Assembly (NCBI GenBank): GCA_001414485.1 | Contig: LLEY01000011.1 | Coordinates: 310,001 to 374,000 of the forward strand | DNA: 64,000 bases | Direction of reading: 5' to 3' | DNA from: Calycina herbarum | Taxonomy: Eukaryota; Ascomycota; Leotiomycetes; Helotiales; Pezizellaceae | Shown: one piece after another, positions 35,701-48,500 of the stretch | Layout: each line of letters starts with the position of its first letter | Position numbering within the stretch: the stretch's first letter is position 1 | Translations under genes and position numbers: made by a program | Notes under the pieces: generated by a model | Databases searched by the model: none | Told to the model about the DNA's origin: nothing | Seen by the model: only the letters and a program-made list of their open reading frames with translations

Positions 35701-37874
35701 TAATTAATATCTAGATTATATTCCCTAATCTATAATATACCTAGTATCGCTTCCTTACTTCCTATTTTAATAATATCGAATTATATATCTAAGTAGTATT
35801 CTTTAATAGTAATACTTATTAGAATAGTTTACTAATCGATAATTCTATCCTAGTATATAACGTCTATTCTATTAACCACTCTTAGGTAGTATAGCTTTAT
35901 ACCTTTAATCAAGATATTTAGCTTCTTCTAAGCTACTAGAGAAAGAAAATTACTTATTACTCTTAAATTAATTAAGACTTAGAGTTCCTTTCCTCTTATC
36001 TTCGCTATTACTATAAGTTGATTTTCTCTAGAGGTAGCGTTTAATTCTCTAATTATTAGTTAGTAGAGCTCTCTTTATACTAACTCCGTTTCCTAGTCTA
36101 TATCGTATTCGTTTATCTCTTAGAAGATTATACTAAATAACTTCCTACTTTGTAATTCTCGAAATATTACTCTAACTTTTCTAACTAAAGTAACTATAGT
36201 ATACTAGCTTCCTATTTCTAGTATAGCTTCCCTACTATTAGATAGTATACCTAAAAAACTAGGTTTAGAGTATCTTATAAAGTCGTTAGAACCCTACTAT
36301 TACTATTTACTAGTTTTTTTCTATAGATCTACGACTATCTAAATATCTCCTATCTTAAGTATACTAGATAGTTTACTAGATACTACTTATTCTAGTCTAG
36401 GTTCTTTAAATTTAATAGTTTCCCTTCTAGTAATAAGGCTTACTAAAGTTATTCTGTCCTATTTATTCTAAACTATTTTATAAGTAGTTAAAATAGTAGA
36501 GTTAATTTCTTAAATAGAATGTAGGCTCTAGAAATTAGGTTTCTAGTTTTCTATGTATACCTATCTATTCTCTTTTTTAAAAGTTCTAATAAATGCTTAT
36601 ATCTTACCTTATTTAGGCTTATATATTCCTAGATCTACTTTTAATAAGTTAGATATCGATTCTAACGATTTTAATAAACTTATTAATAGTAGTAATTTAT
36701 ATTCTACTTAAAGAGGTAATTTATAATCTATTTCTAATTATATATTATAATATTCTTTAAGTAATAGATTCTTATTATTATTAGTATCTTATACCTTATT
36801 AACTTATAACTTAATTCCTTCGTTTAGCTATAAGTATATAGCGCCTACCGTTATATCTATAGTATTTATTTTAATTTACATACTATAACCTCTAGCCTTA
36901 AGTTCTTTATCTATAAGTTCGATTTTTTCTAATAAAGCTACTTCTTTTTAAATAGTAGCATTAGCTTGTTTCCCTTTAAAGTCTTTCTTCTTACTATACT
37001 TATTTACTCTATAGCTAGGAAGACTATAGTTATAATATAAGTTCTACTTATATCAACGATTTCGCTCTTTCTAAGATAATCCTCCTCTCTAGGAGTTTTC
37101 TTTCTTAGATTCCTTTCCTAGAACCTATGATTTCTAAGTAGTATTAATTTCTATAAGATCTCTATAATCTTTTCGTCTACTCTTTCTATATTAATAACTA
37201 TAACTTCCTTTCTTTTCTAGATTTCTTTTATAAATATAGTTATTAATCCTAATTACATTATTTATTAATTTATTTAATATATCTAGAAAATCCTCTTATA
37301 CGATTTTATCCTTTATATTATCCTTAAGTCTATAATAGAATTATTTATATAATACTTTATTATTCTATCCTATTCGTATAAAGTACTATTAAAATTATAA
37401 GGTATACTTAGTAGCTAACCTCTTCTACCTAAGTATATATAAAGCTCTAACTACCTTCTTCTTTATATTAACATCCTTAAAAGCCTAATTAATTCCCTCT
37501 CTAAATCCTTAAACATTCCTAAATAAATCCCTTATTTTTTTAGACATCTAAAGAGAGACCTTTCTATTAGCTGTTTTATTTATCTAGTAATCCTCTAGGT
37601 ACGGTTCTAACTAGTTATAAGCTACCCCTTTAAGATAGGTAGACAACTATATAACCTAGTTAGTTTTACTTAGAAACTAGGTATAATAAAAACTTAAGTA
37701 GAGAGAAGCTTTTATTAAGAATTTAGCTAGCTTCTTAGGCAAGCTATTAAATAGCTTTAGAAGAGGAAGTTTTACTTCCTCTTAAAGAGTAGTAACCGGT
37801 ATAACTAGTGTAACTAGAGGGTCCGTAGCTAGCCTTAGTAGGGCGGTTCTCGGAGTAGAAGAGGTTGCCGACAT
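32650..37874 (-). pseudogene. gag-pol of element 2, RIP-degraded
   Basis: ATG at 37874 begins MSATSSTPRTALLRLA, only 34 bases from the 5' LTR. Gag runs to about 36,700, protease lies near 35,800-36,000, reverse transcriptase about 34,780-35,400 (YYLDNILIF, expected YLDD), RNase H about 34,230-34,580, integrase about 33,000-34,050 and chromodomain about 32,750-32,900. Numerous stops at Gln/Trp codons. Gag differs from element 1 until the zinc knuckle, after which the two are alike. Confidence 0.87.
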
Positions 37875-37908
37875 AGTAGCGATCTTACTTCTAATATAGT
37901 GCTTAAAG

Positions 37909-38354
37909 TATAACGAAACTTAAATAAACTAAACAAAGATAACTAAGTCTTAAAGGTTAGTATATAGTAAGAAGTATAAATACGCTAGGTTGTTTACTTA
38001 GAAGTAAACTCGTTATTTATATTAAAGATATTAAATAAGATAATAAGATTAATAACTAAAGTTAAATATAAAGCTTCTATTTAGGTAGTAGACATGCTAG
38101 TATATATAGAACCCCTCGTACTACCTAGATCCTTATATAAGCCTAGATCCCTAGATCCCTTTAGATCCTCTAAGAGATCTAATAAGATCTATTATATAAC
38201 CTCTAATAGTTATTCAATAGTGAGATCCTAGAATACCTAAATGTCTTCGTATTACTGATTCCCTCTTATACTACCTTCTATTTCCTAGATATCGTGCCTT
38301 GTCCTGTCAGAGCGCCGTCTAGACTACTTACCACGTATAACGTGATTCGTAACA
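37909..38354 (-). repeat. 5' LTR of element 2 (type B)
   Basis: 446 bp, ends on + with CGTGATTCGTAACA. Carries AGATCCCT-type repeats in U3 and a TATATATAG stretch. Confidence 0.92.
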
Positions 38355-38359
38355 CTAAG

Positions 38360-38654
38360 GTATATACTCTTCGAGTAGCTAACAAAGCCTTAAGCAAACG
38401 CCGTAGAGCTAAAAAGGCTCGTGTCTATTAAGAGAGTACACTTATAATAGAGGATATATAGAATATTATAGCCTAGAAGGATATAGATAAGCAGATACGA
38501 CGCGACGTATATAAGGCGAGGGGTAGTTATAAGAAGAGTTAACCGTCTAGGCGATACTATAGAATCTATAGAAAAGCTAGTTATAACGTATAAACTTATT
38601 AAGAGGCTATAGATATATCTAGTTCCTCGGATTCCGAGGAGTTTTAGTTAATTT
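38360..38654 (+). pseudogene. Fot1/pogo-like transposase, piece 3 (basic tail and zinc knuckle)
   Basis: Resumes after element 2 with TLRVANKALSKRRRAKKARV, the basic C-terminal helix typical of fungal pogo-like transposases. A zinc-knuckle pattern C-x2-C-x4-H-x4-C follows in which all four ligands now read Tyr (YRIYRKASYNV then stop, T, Y). It ends in an acidic tail (DISSSSDSEEF). LTR element 3 follows at 38655. Confidence 0.85.
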
Positions 38655-38983
38655 TATAACAAACCTAATCTGCTAGCTCTCTAGTAGTTATCCTTACCTA
38701 TAGTATACACAGGTGTAGCGGATAATCAGAGAAGTAAGAGGTGGTTTAATTAAAGATCTAAAGCTATAGAAGAGAAGAGAAGGAAAGAGGAGACTTCTAG
38801 AGGTCTTATAATATAGAGATAGCTAAGGAATCGATAAGTTATAAGAATGTAAATCCGTTTATAGAAATAGTTCCTAGCCTAGGTAGGAATGGTTCTAGAC
38901 TAGGCTAGGAATAGCAGGCTTTGCGGACGCCGGCGAGCAGCCGTACGCGAGTCACGTGCTCGGCGGTGGCCAGGTCTATAACA
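38655..38983 (-). repeat. 3' LTR of element 3
   Basis: 329 bp, + reading begins TATAACAAACC and ends GGTCTATAACA. Includes an unmutated CG-rich stretch (GGACGCCGGCGAGCAGCCGT) shared with the partner at 57771-58099. Confidence 0.93.
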
Positions 38984-39039
38984 TTACCCCTCTCTTTAAG
39001 TAGAGCTCGCCCGCGAGCTCTGAACCTACTACTCTACAG

Positions 39040-42000
39040 GTAATTTATCCTCGTTCTTATAATATTCCAGCTCGTTTATACTATCTTCCTAGCTTTATAA
39101 CTATTCTACTAAGTACCTAGGAGGCTCTAGAAGAGAAGGATTTAAAGCGTGAAACTCTTAAAGCTTATATAGACAGCTTATAAAGTTAGAAGCTAGGTAC
39201 TAGGCCGGGTCTAGCTCGCTTTATACCTATTAAACCCGGTATTATAATTTTCTATAATAGCTTCTAGAGGCTAGTACTTAGTCTATATTCTATTTATTAT
39301 ACCTATTAACTATAATAAGCAGTCCTAGTTTCTATAGCTGGCCTAGTAGCGGATCGTTAGGAGCTTTACAAAGCTTGTCTATAGAGATTATAGGCTATAT
39401 TTTAATTATCGGAGGCAGGTTAACCTAGAAAGCGTTTCTAATCTTTTCTAGAACTGTATATAGACTAGCTATCTACTGGTCGAGCTTATAGCTTAGGCGG
39501 TCTATATTCTACGTCTTTGTTAATACGTAGACCTTGTCGCCTATAGCAAAGTCTACTAGTCGCCGGTGCTTGTTTACTTGCTTATACTAGCGTTCCTAAG
39601 TAGCCTCGATTCTCTTACAGGCGGTTTCCTAGGCGCTGTATATACAGGTTACGTACGTAACTGCTTCGTCTTATAAAAGCTGTTTACGGACGCTTATTAG
39701 CTCTTCCAGGCTCTGGCGGACTTAATCAAAGCTAGTACGTAGTATATAACTAAGCTCGATTTGTATAAGCGGAAGAGTCGTCGAGTCCTAGAGAAGTATA
39801 GCTTAAGTATAGTCTATAATCGGCATTAGTTTAGACTAGTTATCCTAATAGTAGTTTATAAACAGGCAAAGGTATTAGTTAATCCACTGGTTTATATTCT
39901 TAGTTTAACCGTCGGTTTATACGTATATAGCCGTAGATAGCTTAATCTTAGTCCGTAAGATCTAGTTAAACTCTTACTAGAACTCTAAGACGAATTATAG
40001 ACCACGGTTAGAGACAATAGTATCTGACAGTCTATAATAGCGTTATACGCAGTTGAGGTAGATCCGCGTAGTCTTTTTTACGTCCGTAGTCTTTAGGTAA
40101 GAGATAGAGACAGACCTCTTACTTAGCTAGTAGATAAAGATAATAATTATATCTATCTTAGACTTGTTAGAAGGGAATTCCTTAAAATCAACTAATATAT
40201 ATTACTATAGGCGATCTAGGATAGGCAAGGGGTTAAGGAGTCTAGAGAGGCGGTCTTGTAGTATATAAGAGCGACGGCAGGTCTAGTAGTTATAGACAAA
40301 TCGTTGTATATCTAAACGAAGGTACAGCTAGTAGTAGTAGTCTATAACTAGCTTTAGAGTCTTAGATTATCTAGGGTAGGCTACTGAGACTTGATTATAA
40401 ACCTCGCTTAGTAAGCGTACTTTAAGATCGTCGTCCTCGGGTAGGATAAGCCGTTCTTAGTATAGTAGGAGGCTGTTACAGGTTATCTAGCTAGGGCGTT
40501 CGTCCGTAGCGTACTAGCGGAGAGCGTTAAAGCCTATACTCGTACGATTAGCTTATAGGATATCGTTAATTAAGTTATATAGTCTGTCGGCTACTCTAAC
40601 AGGTGTAATATCTATAGAAGGGTCTAAGTCTAGGTCTATAATAATCTACGAGTTAAGATTCTTAGGCTATAAGAGGACTTATATATAAGTAGATATCTTT
40701 ATTACTATTTAACTATCTGCTTCTTAGTCCCGGCGAGTAAGGGAATCTGCTCGATTCTAGCTACTAGGCTTATAAGTAAGTAGGAAGTTAAATTGAGAGA
40801 GGGTTTCAGCCTAGCGAGCTTGTCGGCCAGATAAGGCTTTAGTTGTTATAAAGTACTTAAGAGCTTTATAGTCTAAAACGACCTATACCTAGTATAGAGA
40901 CCCTTCGAGCTTAGGTCTCCAGGCTTCTAGAGAACGTATAATAGCTAGTATCTCTTTATTATAAATCGAGTAGTTAATCTTAGTAGGTATTATTATCTTA
41001 GAGAAGTAAGCTATAGAGTACTACTCTTAACTCGGCTATAACTAAAGGAGTATATTGCTAAGGACGCTGTTAGAGGAATCGGTCTTAACTATAGACTTAT
41101 ATTATAGATTAAAGTATATAAGAAGAGGTATATTAATAAGCCGGGCCTTCAGCTTAGAGAAGGCGTTCTAATAAGTAGGTGTCTACTAAAACGGCTGGTC
41201 TTTACGAGTTAGAGCTGTTAACAGGCGTGCGACTCGTCTGTAGTTAAGAATAAACTTCTAGTAGAAGTTATAAAAGCTAAGAAAGAACTGAATACCGTGG
41301 ACTATAATAGGGCGTTCCTAGTTATAGATCGTTTCTGTCTTTTCTAGGTCTACTTTAATCCCGTTAGTGCTTACGTAGAAGCCTAGGTACTTTGTATAAG
41401 TAACGTTAAACTTAGATTTCTTAATATCAGCTTATAAGCTAGCTTTACGAAGCTGTAAAAGGACCTTATAGACGTGTTCCTGATAGTCTAGCTCGTTCTT
41501 AGAGTAAATAAGAATATCGTTAAGGTAGGTAGTATAAAAGTCGTCTAAATAGTCGAAGAGTACGTCGTTTATAAACCGTTAATATATTATAGATCTGTTA
41601 GTTAGTCTAAAAGGTATAACTTTGTACTTATAGGCTCTATAACGGGTCTAGAACGTTATTAGTTCCTTAGACTTAGAGTTAATCTGAATCTGGTAAAAAG
41701 CTTATCGTATGTCTAGCTTTGTAAAGATACGAGCCTTGTCTAGATAAGTAAGAGTTTCGTCGATTAACGGAAGAGGATACTAGTCCTTATAAGTTAGGTT
41801 ATTCAGCTTATAGTAATTAATATAGAACTGTAGAGAGCTGTTAGACTTCTTAATAAAGAGAATCGAGGCTGTAAAGAGGGCTTAGCTAGCCTTAATAAAA
41901 CCTTTATAAAGGTTCTTAACAAGGTATTATTTTATAGCCCGGAGCTCGTCTGTTAACTAGTAGCGGAGGGGGCTATAGGATAAGTCGTCTACGTTCTTGT

Positions 42001-42406
42001 CTATAAGTTCGATCTTATAGTTATATAGCCGACGAGGGAGAAGAGTATCGGACGCAGCTTTGGAGAAAACGTCTACGAGATCCTAGTAGGCTCTAGAGAG
42101 GCTTTCTTAGACCTGTAAGTCGTCTTTTTAATCTATAAGCTTTTTTTCTATTAAGTAATCGATCTTATAAAGAGAGGTTCTAAAGGCTGTAGCTTTAGTA
42201 TCTTATAGGTTACAGCGATATATAGTAGCACCGATAACAGCGATGTCTACTAGTGGTAGGTTAAGACGTACACGTTTCAAATACGCTATAGAGGCTTTAT
42301 AGATATCTAAACTTATAAGAGCACGGTTTATATTTCGTAAGTTATTTTAGCGGTCCTAGTACTCGCTGTGACGTATAGCTAGAGGTGTAGTAGGCGGGCG
42401 CGCTAG
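39040..42406 (-). pseudogene. pol of element 3, main part, RIP-degraded
   Basis: Reads right to left: end of the protease region near 42,350, reverse transcriptase about 41,200-42,000, RNase H about 40,700-41,100, and integrase about 39,700-40,500. The integrase has an HHCC-like region, VDFKEFPSNKS, a D residue in VSNRGL (expected SDRG) and STAIYV, stop (expected STAYHPQTDGQ-like), then TDG. Stops sit at Trp/Gln codons. Interrupted at 42406 by element 4; the upstream part continues at 55933. Confidence 0.82.
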
Positions 42407-42871
42407 TGTAACGAAACTCAAACGAACTAAACAAAGATAACTAAGTCTCGAAGGTTGGTATATAGTAAGAAGTATAAATACGCTGGGTTGTTTACTTAGA
42501 AGTGAACTTGTTACTTATATTAAAGATATTAAATAAGATAATAAGATTGATAACTAAAGTTAAGTACGAAGCTCCTATCTAATAGTAGATATACTAGTCT
42601 TATATAGAACCTTTGTTTCCTACGTACGTCGCTTATATCGCTTACGTTGCTCGCGTCGCTTACGATTAAGGCGATTAGAGCGATGTAGGCGATTATGTTA
42701 TATAACCCTACGTAACTTCTAATATTACTATAATAGTAAGATCTTGAAATCCCTAATGTCCTTCTATATTACTGATTTCCTCTTATATTACTTTCCTTTT
42801 CCTAGATATTATACCTTATCCTGTTAGAACGCCGTCTAGACTACTTACTACGTATACTATGATTTGTAATA
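42407..42871 (-). repeat. 3' LTR of element 4 (type A)
   Basis: 465 bp; begins on + with the unmutated terminus TGTAACG (TTACA end) and ends TTTGTAATA. Has the GCTTACG/GCTCGCGTC short repeats of type A. Confidence 0.92.
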
Positions 42872-42960
42872 CTATCCTCTTCTTAGACTAGCGTGTTCCT
42901 ATGCTTAAGTATAGCTTAAGAAATATTGTTAAGAGGCTAGCAGCCTCCCTAGTTCCTATT

Positions 42961-43578
42961 ATATCGTTAATACCTCTCTTAAAAGATAAGCTTAAATAAT
43001 ATAAGACTTTTAACACTTATTAAATTAAACGTTTAAGACGTGAAATAATTCCTTATACTTGTTATATAAATATAAAAACTAGTTATCGATATATTAGCGT
43101 TCTTAGTAGTTCTAAGTATTCTAAATATACTAGGAAGAGTAAATCTTATAATATTAAGTTATAAAATCGAATACTTTTAATTTTTAAGTAGGAATCTATC
43201 GATGCTTAGAAGCAGAGGTTATAGTAGGAGGAAGAGACAGCTTATAAGATTTAGAAAGAAGCTATATAGAAGATCCTTCGTTTACGAAAACAATAACACT
43301 TCCTTACGGAGTAGGAGTAAGAGATGCTCTATTATAGTCTTATTAACCTATAAGAACTTAATAAAGCTAATAAAAAAGAACGAGTAGAGAAAGAGAAAGA
43401 AGAGAGGGAATTAGAGGTCGCCTAGCTAGTAGCTCTCTCTTCTTCTAACGACCCTGCTTTTATTACTAAGCTAACCCTTAATTCGGCTTTCCTTAAGGCT
43501 TTCCTTTCTAACTATAAGATGTAGGTAACCCTAGGTTTTAGTAGTAGAACTTCCGAAGTTCTACTAGGTAATAGTTAA
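42961..43578 (+). pseudogene. Antisense frame of element 4: Zn2Cys6-like cluster plus coiled coil
   Basis: 618 bp, from ATA (expected ATG) at 42961 to TAA at 43576-43578. Codons at the expected six Cys positions read Tyr in the spacing x2, x6, x10, x2, x6 (for example YSKYTRKSKSY). Then ESIDA, EEETAYKI, KEAI, KILRLRKQ, HFL, EMLYYSL, ELNKANKKERVEKEKEERELE, and the tail TLNSAFLKAFLSNYKM. Same length as in element 1. Opposite to pol and overlapping its end. Confidence 0.78.
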
Positions 43579-44367
43579 GATTACTTTTTAGCTCCTAAGT
43601 ATTCTCTAAGTATAGGTAATCTAACTATTTAATTAAGTACTTAATTTTACCTCTAATGATTTTATAGTTAAGAATCCTTTTAACTTTATATTTAGTATTT
43701 AGGTTTACTAGTTAAATCTCTGTAAGTAGGGCTGGTAGTACTTCTAGTAGTACTAGTTTAAGTAAGGATATATAGAATACTAGATAGATGTTTATTATCC
43801 TTAATAGTGCTAATTTATAATTTAAAGGTCCTCTAACTTATTTAATTTTAAATAGTCTAAGTTTTTTATAATCTAGTTTATTACTTAGTCTTTTTATATT
43901 AATATTCTTTTATACTAAGTAGACTTTATCCCCCTCTTTTAGTATTAGCTTCTAACTACGTCGTTTGTTATAGTAGTACGTATTTCTTTTAGCTATAAAT
44001 TATAAATCCTTTATAAGTTTCTTATATAGCTCTTTAATTTTTAAGACGTGAATACGAGTAAGCTAGTTATTAATAGTTGTAGATAGTAGTTCTTAATATA
44101 CTAATAATTTATACTTAAAATTAGTATAGAATAGTATAATAAGTGTTATTTCTGTTACTAAACTGTTATAGGTAAACTATACTAAGGGTAGCAGTTCTAC
44201 CTAGTTGTCTTACTAGTAGTTTATATAATAATAAAAGTATGTTTTAACTACTTAATTTATCTATTTATTTCCTTTATTTGTTTAAGAGTAGAAAGCTATA
44301 GAGAGCTTTCTTTTTATATCTAATTGTTTTATTAGAGTGATTTAAAATTTCAAGGTAAAGAGCTTAT
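43480..44367 (-). pseudogene. Element 4 pol, 3' part (integrase C-terminus and chromodomain)
   Basis: Chromodomain at about 43,560-43,720 and the integrase C-terminal region up to 44,367, where element 5 interrupts it. The duplicated CTTAT is at 44363-44367 and 51106-51110. RIP stops throughout. Confidence 0.82.
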
Positions 44368-44813
44368 TATAACGAAACTTAAACAAACTAAACAAAGGTA
44401 ACTAAGTCTCGTAGGTTAGTGTATAGTAAGAAGTATGAATGCGCTAGGTTGTTTACTTAGAAGTGAACTCGTTACTTATATTAAAGATATTAAATAAGAT
44501 GATATGATTAATAACTAAAGTTGAGTATAAAGCTCCTATTTAGGTAGTAGATATACTAGTATATATAGAACCCTTTGTACTACTTAGATCTCTATATAAG
44601 CCTAGATCCCTAGATCTCTTTAGATCCTTTAAGGGATTTAATAAGATCTATTACGTAACCTCTAATAGTTACTTAATAGTAAGATCCTAGAATACCTAAA
44701 TACCTTTATATTATTAATTCCCTCTTATACTACCTTCTATTTCCTAGATATCGTGCCTTGTCTTGTTAGAGTGTTGTCTAGACTACTTACTATATATAAC
44801 GTGATTTGTAACA
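44368..44813 (-). repeat. 3' LTR of element 5 (type B)
   Basis: 446 bp, + reading begins TATAACGAAACTT and ends GATTTGTAACA. Confidence 0.93.
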
Positions 44814-44903
44814 CTATCCCCTTCTTAGCCTAGCGTGTCCTTACGCTTAAGTATAAGCTAAGGAACTCGGTTAAGGTACTAGCGGTATCCTTTCCTTTCT
44901 ATT

Positions 44904-45509
44904 ATGTCTTACCTTATATAGAAGAAGAAAGAAGAACGTATACTTCTTATAAAAAGTATTAAAATAGTTTATAATAAAATATTACTATACTCTTACTATG
45001 TTTCTTAAAAGCGTAGATGTTTTATAGATTCCTTCTAATCTTTTTATTATTTTAAATATGTTTGGTTAAAGCTAAAATATAATAGTACTAATAATACTTA
45101 GGAGAAAAACGTTCCTTATACTAATAATTAAGCCTCTATTAAAAAATAAGAGGAGAAGCTAGAGAGAGAGGAGGAGGAGGCGATGGTAAGGATTCTGTGG
45201 TTACGAAAGTAGAAGGCCTTTTTAAAAGAAAGGTAGTATAAAATGTCTTATTAAGGTCTTTGTTTTCTTAACGAACTCGACGCTATTAAGGAGGTAGAAA
45301 AGAAAGAGAAAGAGGAGAAAGAGAGAAAGGAAAAAGAATAATAAGAGGCGGAGGTTGCTTGCTTAGTAGCCTTACCTATTCCTGTCGGTTCCTAATCTAA
45401 GATAGGTCTTAACCTAGCCTTCCTTAAAGCCTTTCCTTTAGACTACGAGATATAGGTAAACTTAGGTTTTGTTAGTAGAACTTCTAAAGTTCTACTAGGC
45501 AACGGTTAA
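44904..45509 (+). pseudogene. Antisense frame of element 5: Zn2Cys6-like cluster plus coiled coil
   Basis: The best-preserved copy. ATG at 44904 (MSYLI) to TAA at 45507-45509, 606 bp, about 201 codons. Ligand positions at 44988, 44997, 45018, 45048, 45057 and 45078 give the spacing C-x2-C-x6-C-x9-C-x2-C-x6-C, the GAL4-type Zn2Cys6 spacing. Five now read TAT/TAC (Tyr) and one is still TGT. A Trp codon intact here (45063) is TAG in element 2, which confirms the frame. A Glu/Lys-rich coiled coil and the conserved tail (LNLAFLKAF) follow. Transcription would have to run opposite to the element's own LTR promoter. Confidence 0.8.
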
Positions 45510-48500
45510 GGTTGCTTTTTAGTTCTTAAGTGTTTTCTAAGTATAGGTAATTTAACTACTTAATTAAATACTTAACTTATCTTTTAATAAGTTTATAGTT
45601 AAGAATCTTCTTAACTTTGTATTTAGTATTTAGGTTTACTAGTTAAATTTCTATAAGTAGAGCTAGTAGTACTCCTAGTAGTGCTAGTTTGAGTAAGGAT
45701 ATATAGAATATTAGGTAGATGTTTATTATCCTTAGTAGTACTAATTTATAGTTTAAAGGTTCTTTAACGTGTTTGATTTTAAATAGTCTAAGTTTTTTAT
45801 AATCTAGTTTATTACTTAGTCTTTTTATGTTAATATTTTTCTATACTAAGTAGACTTTATCCCCCTCTTTTAGTATTAGCTCTTAACTACGTTGTTTATT
45901 ATAGTAGTATATATTTCTTTCTACTATAAATTATAGGTCCTTTATAAGTTTCTTATATAGATTCTTAATTTTTAAGATATAAATATAAGTAAGTTAGTTA
46001 TTAATAGTTGTAGATAGTAGTTCTTAATACGCTGTTAATTTATATCTAAAGTTAGCGTAGAATAGCGTAATAAGTGTTGTTTCTGTTACTAAACTGTTAT
46101 AGGCAAACTATGCTAAAAGCAGTAGTTCTACCTAGTTATTTTACTAGTAGTTTATATAATAACGAAGGTATGTTTTAACTACTTAATTTATTCGTTTGTT
46201 TCCTTTATTTATTTATAGGTGAAAAGCTGTCGAAAGCTTTCTTTTTATACCTAATCGTTCTATAAGAGCGATCTAAAATTTAGAGGTAAAGAGTTTGTCT
46301 CTATCTAAGAGTATTTCTTTAAGTAGTCTATATCTTAAGACTACTTCCCTAAGAAATATAAATGCTAATTCCTTAGCTATACTTAACTTTATATATACTA
46401 TAAGAATTATATACTTTATAAGTCGTTTTATAATAACTAGGATTATATTATATTTAACTCTTATTATTAAGTCTTTAGATTTTAGTAGTTTAATAATAAA
46501 ATCTATAGATATTAATTTCTAAGGTATCTATAGTATTAGAGTAGTATTCATCTATCTATAAGGAGTATAGTAGGAAGCTTTATTCCTAGTATAGGTATTA
46601 TATTCTACTATTACTTCCTTAACTATTATAGATAACCGATTAACATAGTAGTATTATCTTATCCTCTAGAGGGTTCTACGAATTCCTTAGTAACTATAAG
46701 TAGGTATAGTATAGTATTCTTATATAAATTCTTTTATATATAAACTAGGAACCTATAGTTTCTCTTTTATATACTAGTTATAACCTTTATATATATTCTA
46801 AATTTTATCTATCTATATATTGTTTATTACTACTATCTTATATATAGTAGGTACTAAGTCTTTATTCTTAAGAGTTTTTAAGATTATAATCCTTTTATAC
46901 TCTTTATTCCTCTTATATCTAGGTTTCTAACTAAGAGTATTAGCTCGAGTATTTAACGTTCCTTTTATATATTAAATAATAATGTTAAATCCTTCTAATA
47001 TCTCTAACTATCTAGCTAATTGTCTTATTATAAGTTCCTTAGTTATTATAAACGTCCTAAGATTCTTATAGTTAGATAAAACTATAACTAGGTGTTTTAC
47101 TAGCTATAAATAAATCCTCTAATATTCTAAAGCTAATACTATAGTAAGTAATTCTTTATTAAAAATACTATAGTTTTATTATACTAGGTTAAATATCTTA
47201 GAATAATATATAATAGATATAAGTTTTCTTTTATTATTTAGCTATAAGTAAACTGCTTCTACTACTATATCTAAGGCGTCTGTTTTAATCGTACTAGGCT
47301 TTTCTATATCGAAATCATGTAGAATAGGTTCTTTTATAAACTTTGCTTTAATTTTCTAAAAAGCGTCCTTTGCCTATTTATTCTATATAAACTTAATAGC
47401 TTTCTTAACTAGTCTTAATATTAGTTTAGCAATCTTTATATAGTCTTAAATAAATAGATAGTAAAAGTTTATAAATCTAAGGAAGGATTATACGTCTTTT
47501 ATATTTTCTAGTAACTTCTAGTTTAAGATATTCTAGATCTTTACTAGATCTATCTCTATTTTTCCTAGGCTAAATACCTATTCTAGGAAAAGGGTCTAAG
47601 TTACTCTAAACTCGTATTTTAAGAGTTTTAACTAAGAGTTTACTTTTATAAGTTGTTATAAAACTTCTTTAATATATCTCTTATATTCCTCTTCTTTTTT
47701 TAAGAAAATTAGAATATTATCTAAGTAATAAATTACTATTATCCTTAGAAGATCTCTTAAAATATTATTATTTTATTTCTAATATATAGCTAGTATATTA
47801 TAAAGTCTAAAAGATATAACTATATATTTATAAAGGCTTAATAGTAAGGTAAATACTATCTTCTATTTATCCTCGACTTTTATTTATATAAGTCTATAAG
47901 CGTTTTATTAATCTAATTTTATAAATCGTACTACCTTGCCTAACTTGTCCTATAAGTATTAGCTAGGTAGTAGTAGATAAGCGTCCTTAACTATAGTGTG
48001 ATTTACTTCTTAGTAATTAATATATACTCTTCTATCTAGATCGTCTTTCTTTTTAATAATAAGTATATTTAAGGTAATTAGTAACTTAGATTTTCTAATA
48101 TATCCCTTCTTAATACCTTCTTTTATATAACTTTCTATTCTCTATAGACTTTTCTAGTTATATAACTAAAGCTTTTACTTTAAGAGGTAATAACCCTCTT
48201 TTAATTTAATCTTATGATCTTATAAGCAATGTTTCAGTAAGGCTCGCAAGTCTTCTAGGTTTTTAAACAAAGCCTTAAATTCTCTATACTATATAGGTAT
48301 TTCGTTATTAGCTATTCTACTAACCTATAGAGGACCCTAGGCTAGGTGTCCTAGCGTCTTAGAAGAGGTGGCGCTAACCTTGTTCTAGCTTTATAGTTAT
48401 AATTACGAACCTATATAATCGTATTAACTAAAGGTTATTATTTAAGCCTTCTAATTAATATCTAGATTATGTTTCCTAATCTATAGTATACCTAGTATCG

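Larger units (their letters stand above)
31617..38354 (-). mobile_element. LTR retrotransposon 2 (Ty3/Gypsy chromovirus), - orientation
   Basis: LTRs of 446 bp at both ends and an exact target duplication CTAAG (31612-31616 and 38355-38359). Length is 6,738 bp, identical to element 5. Type-B LTR (U3 with repeated tAGATCCCT units) and a 606-bp antisense frame. Its insertion splits the basic tail of the pogo-like transposase. Confidence 0.94.

Noticed and set aside
43202..43387. 61-codon + frame in element 4
   Set aside because: It is another frame of the 42961-43578 antisense gene; the homologous reading in elements 1, 2 and 5 is the other frame.
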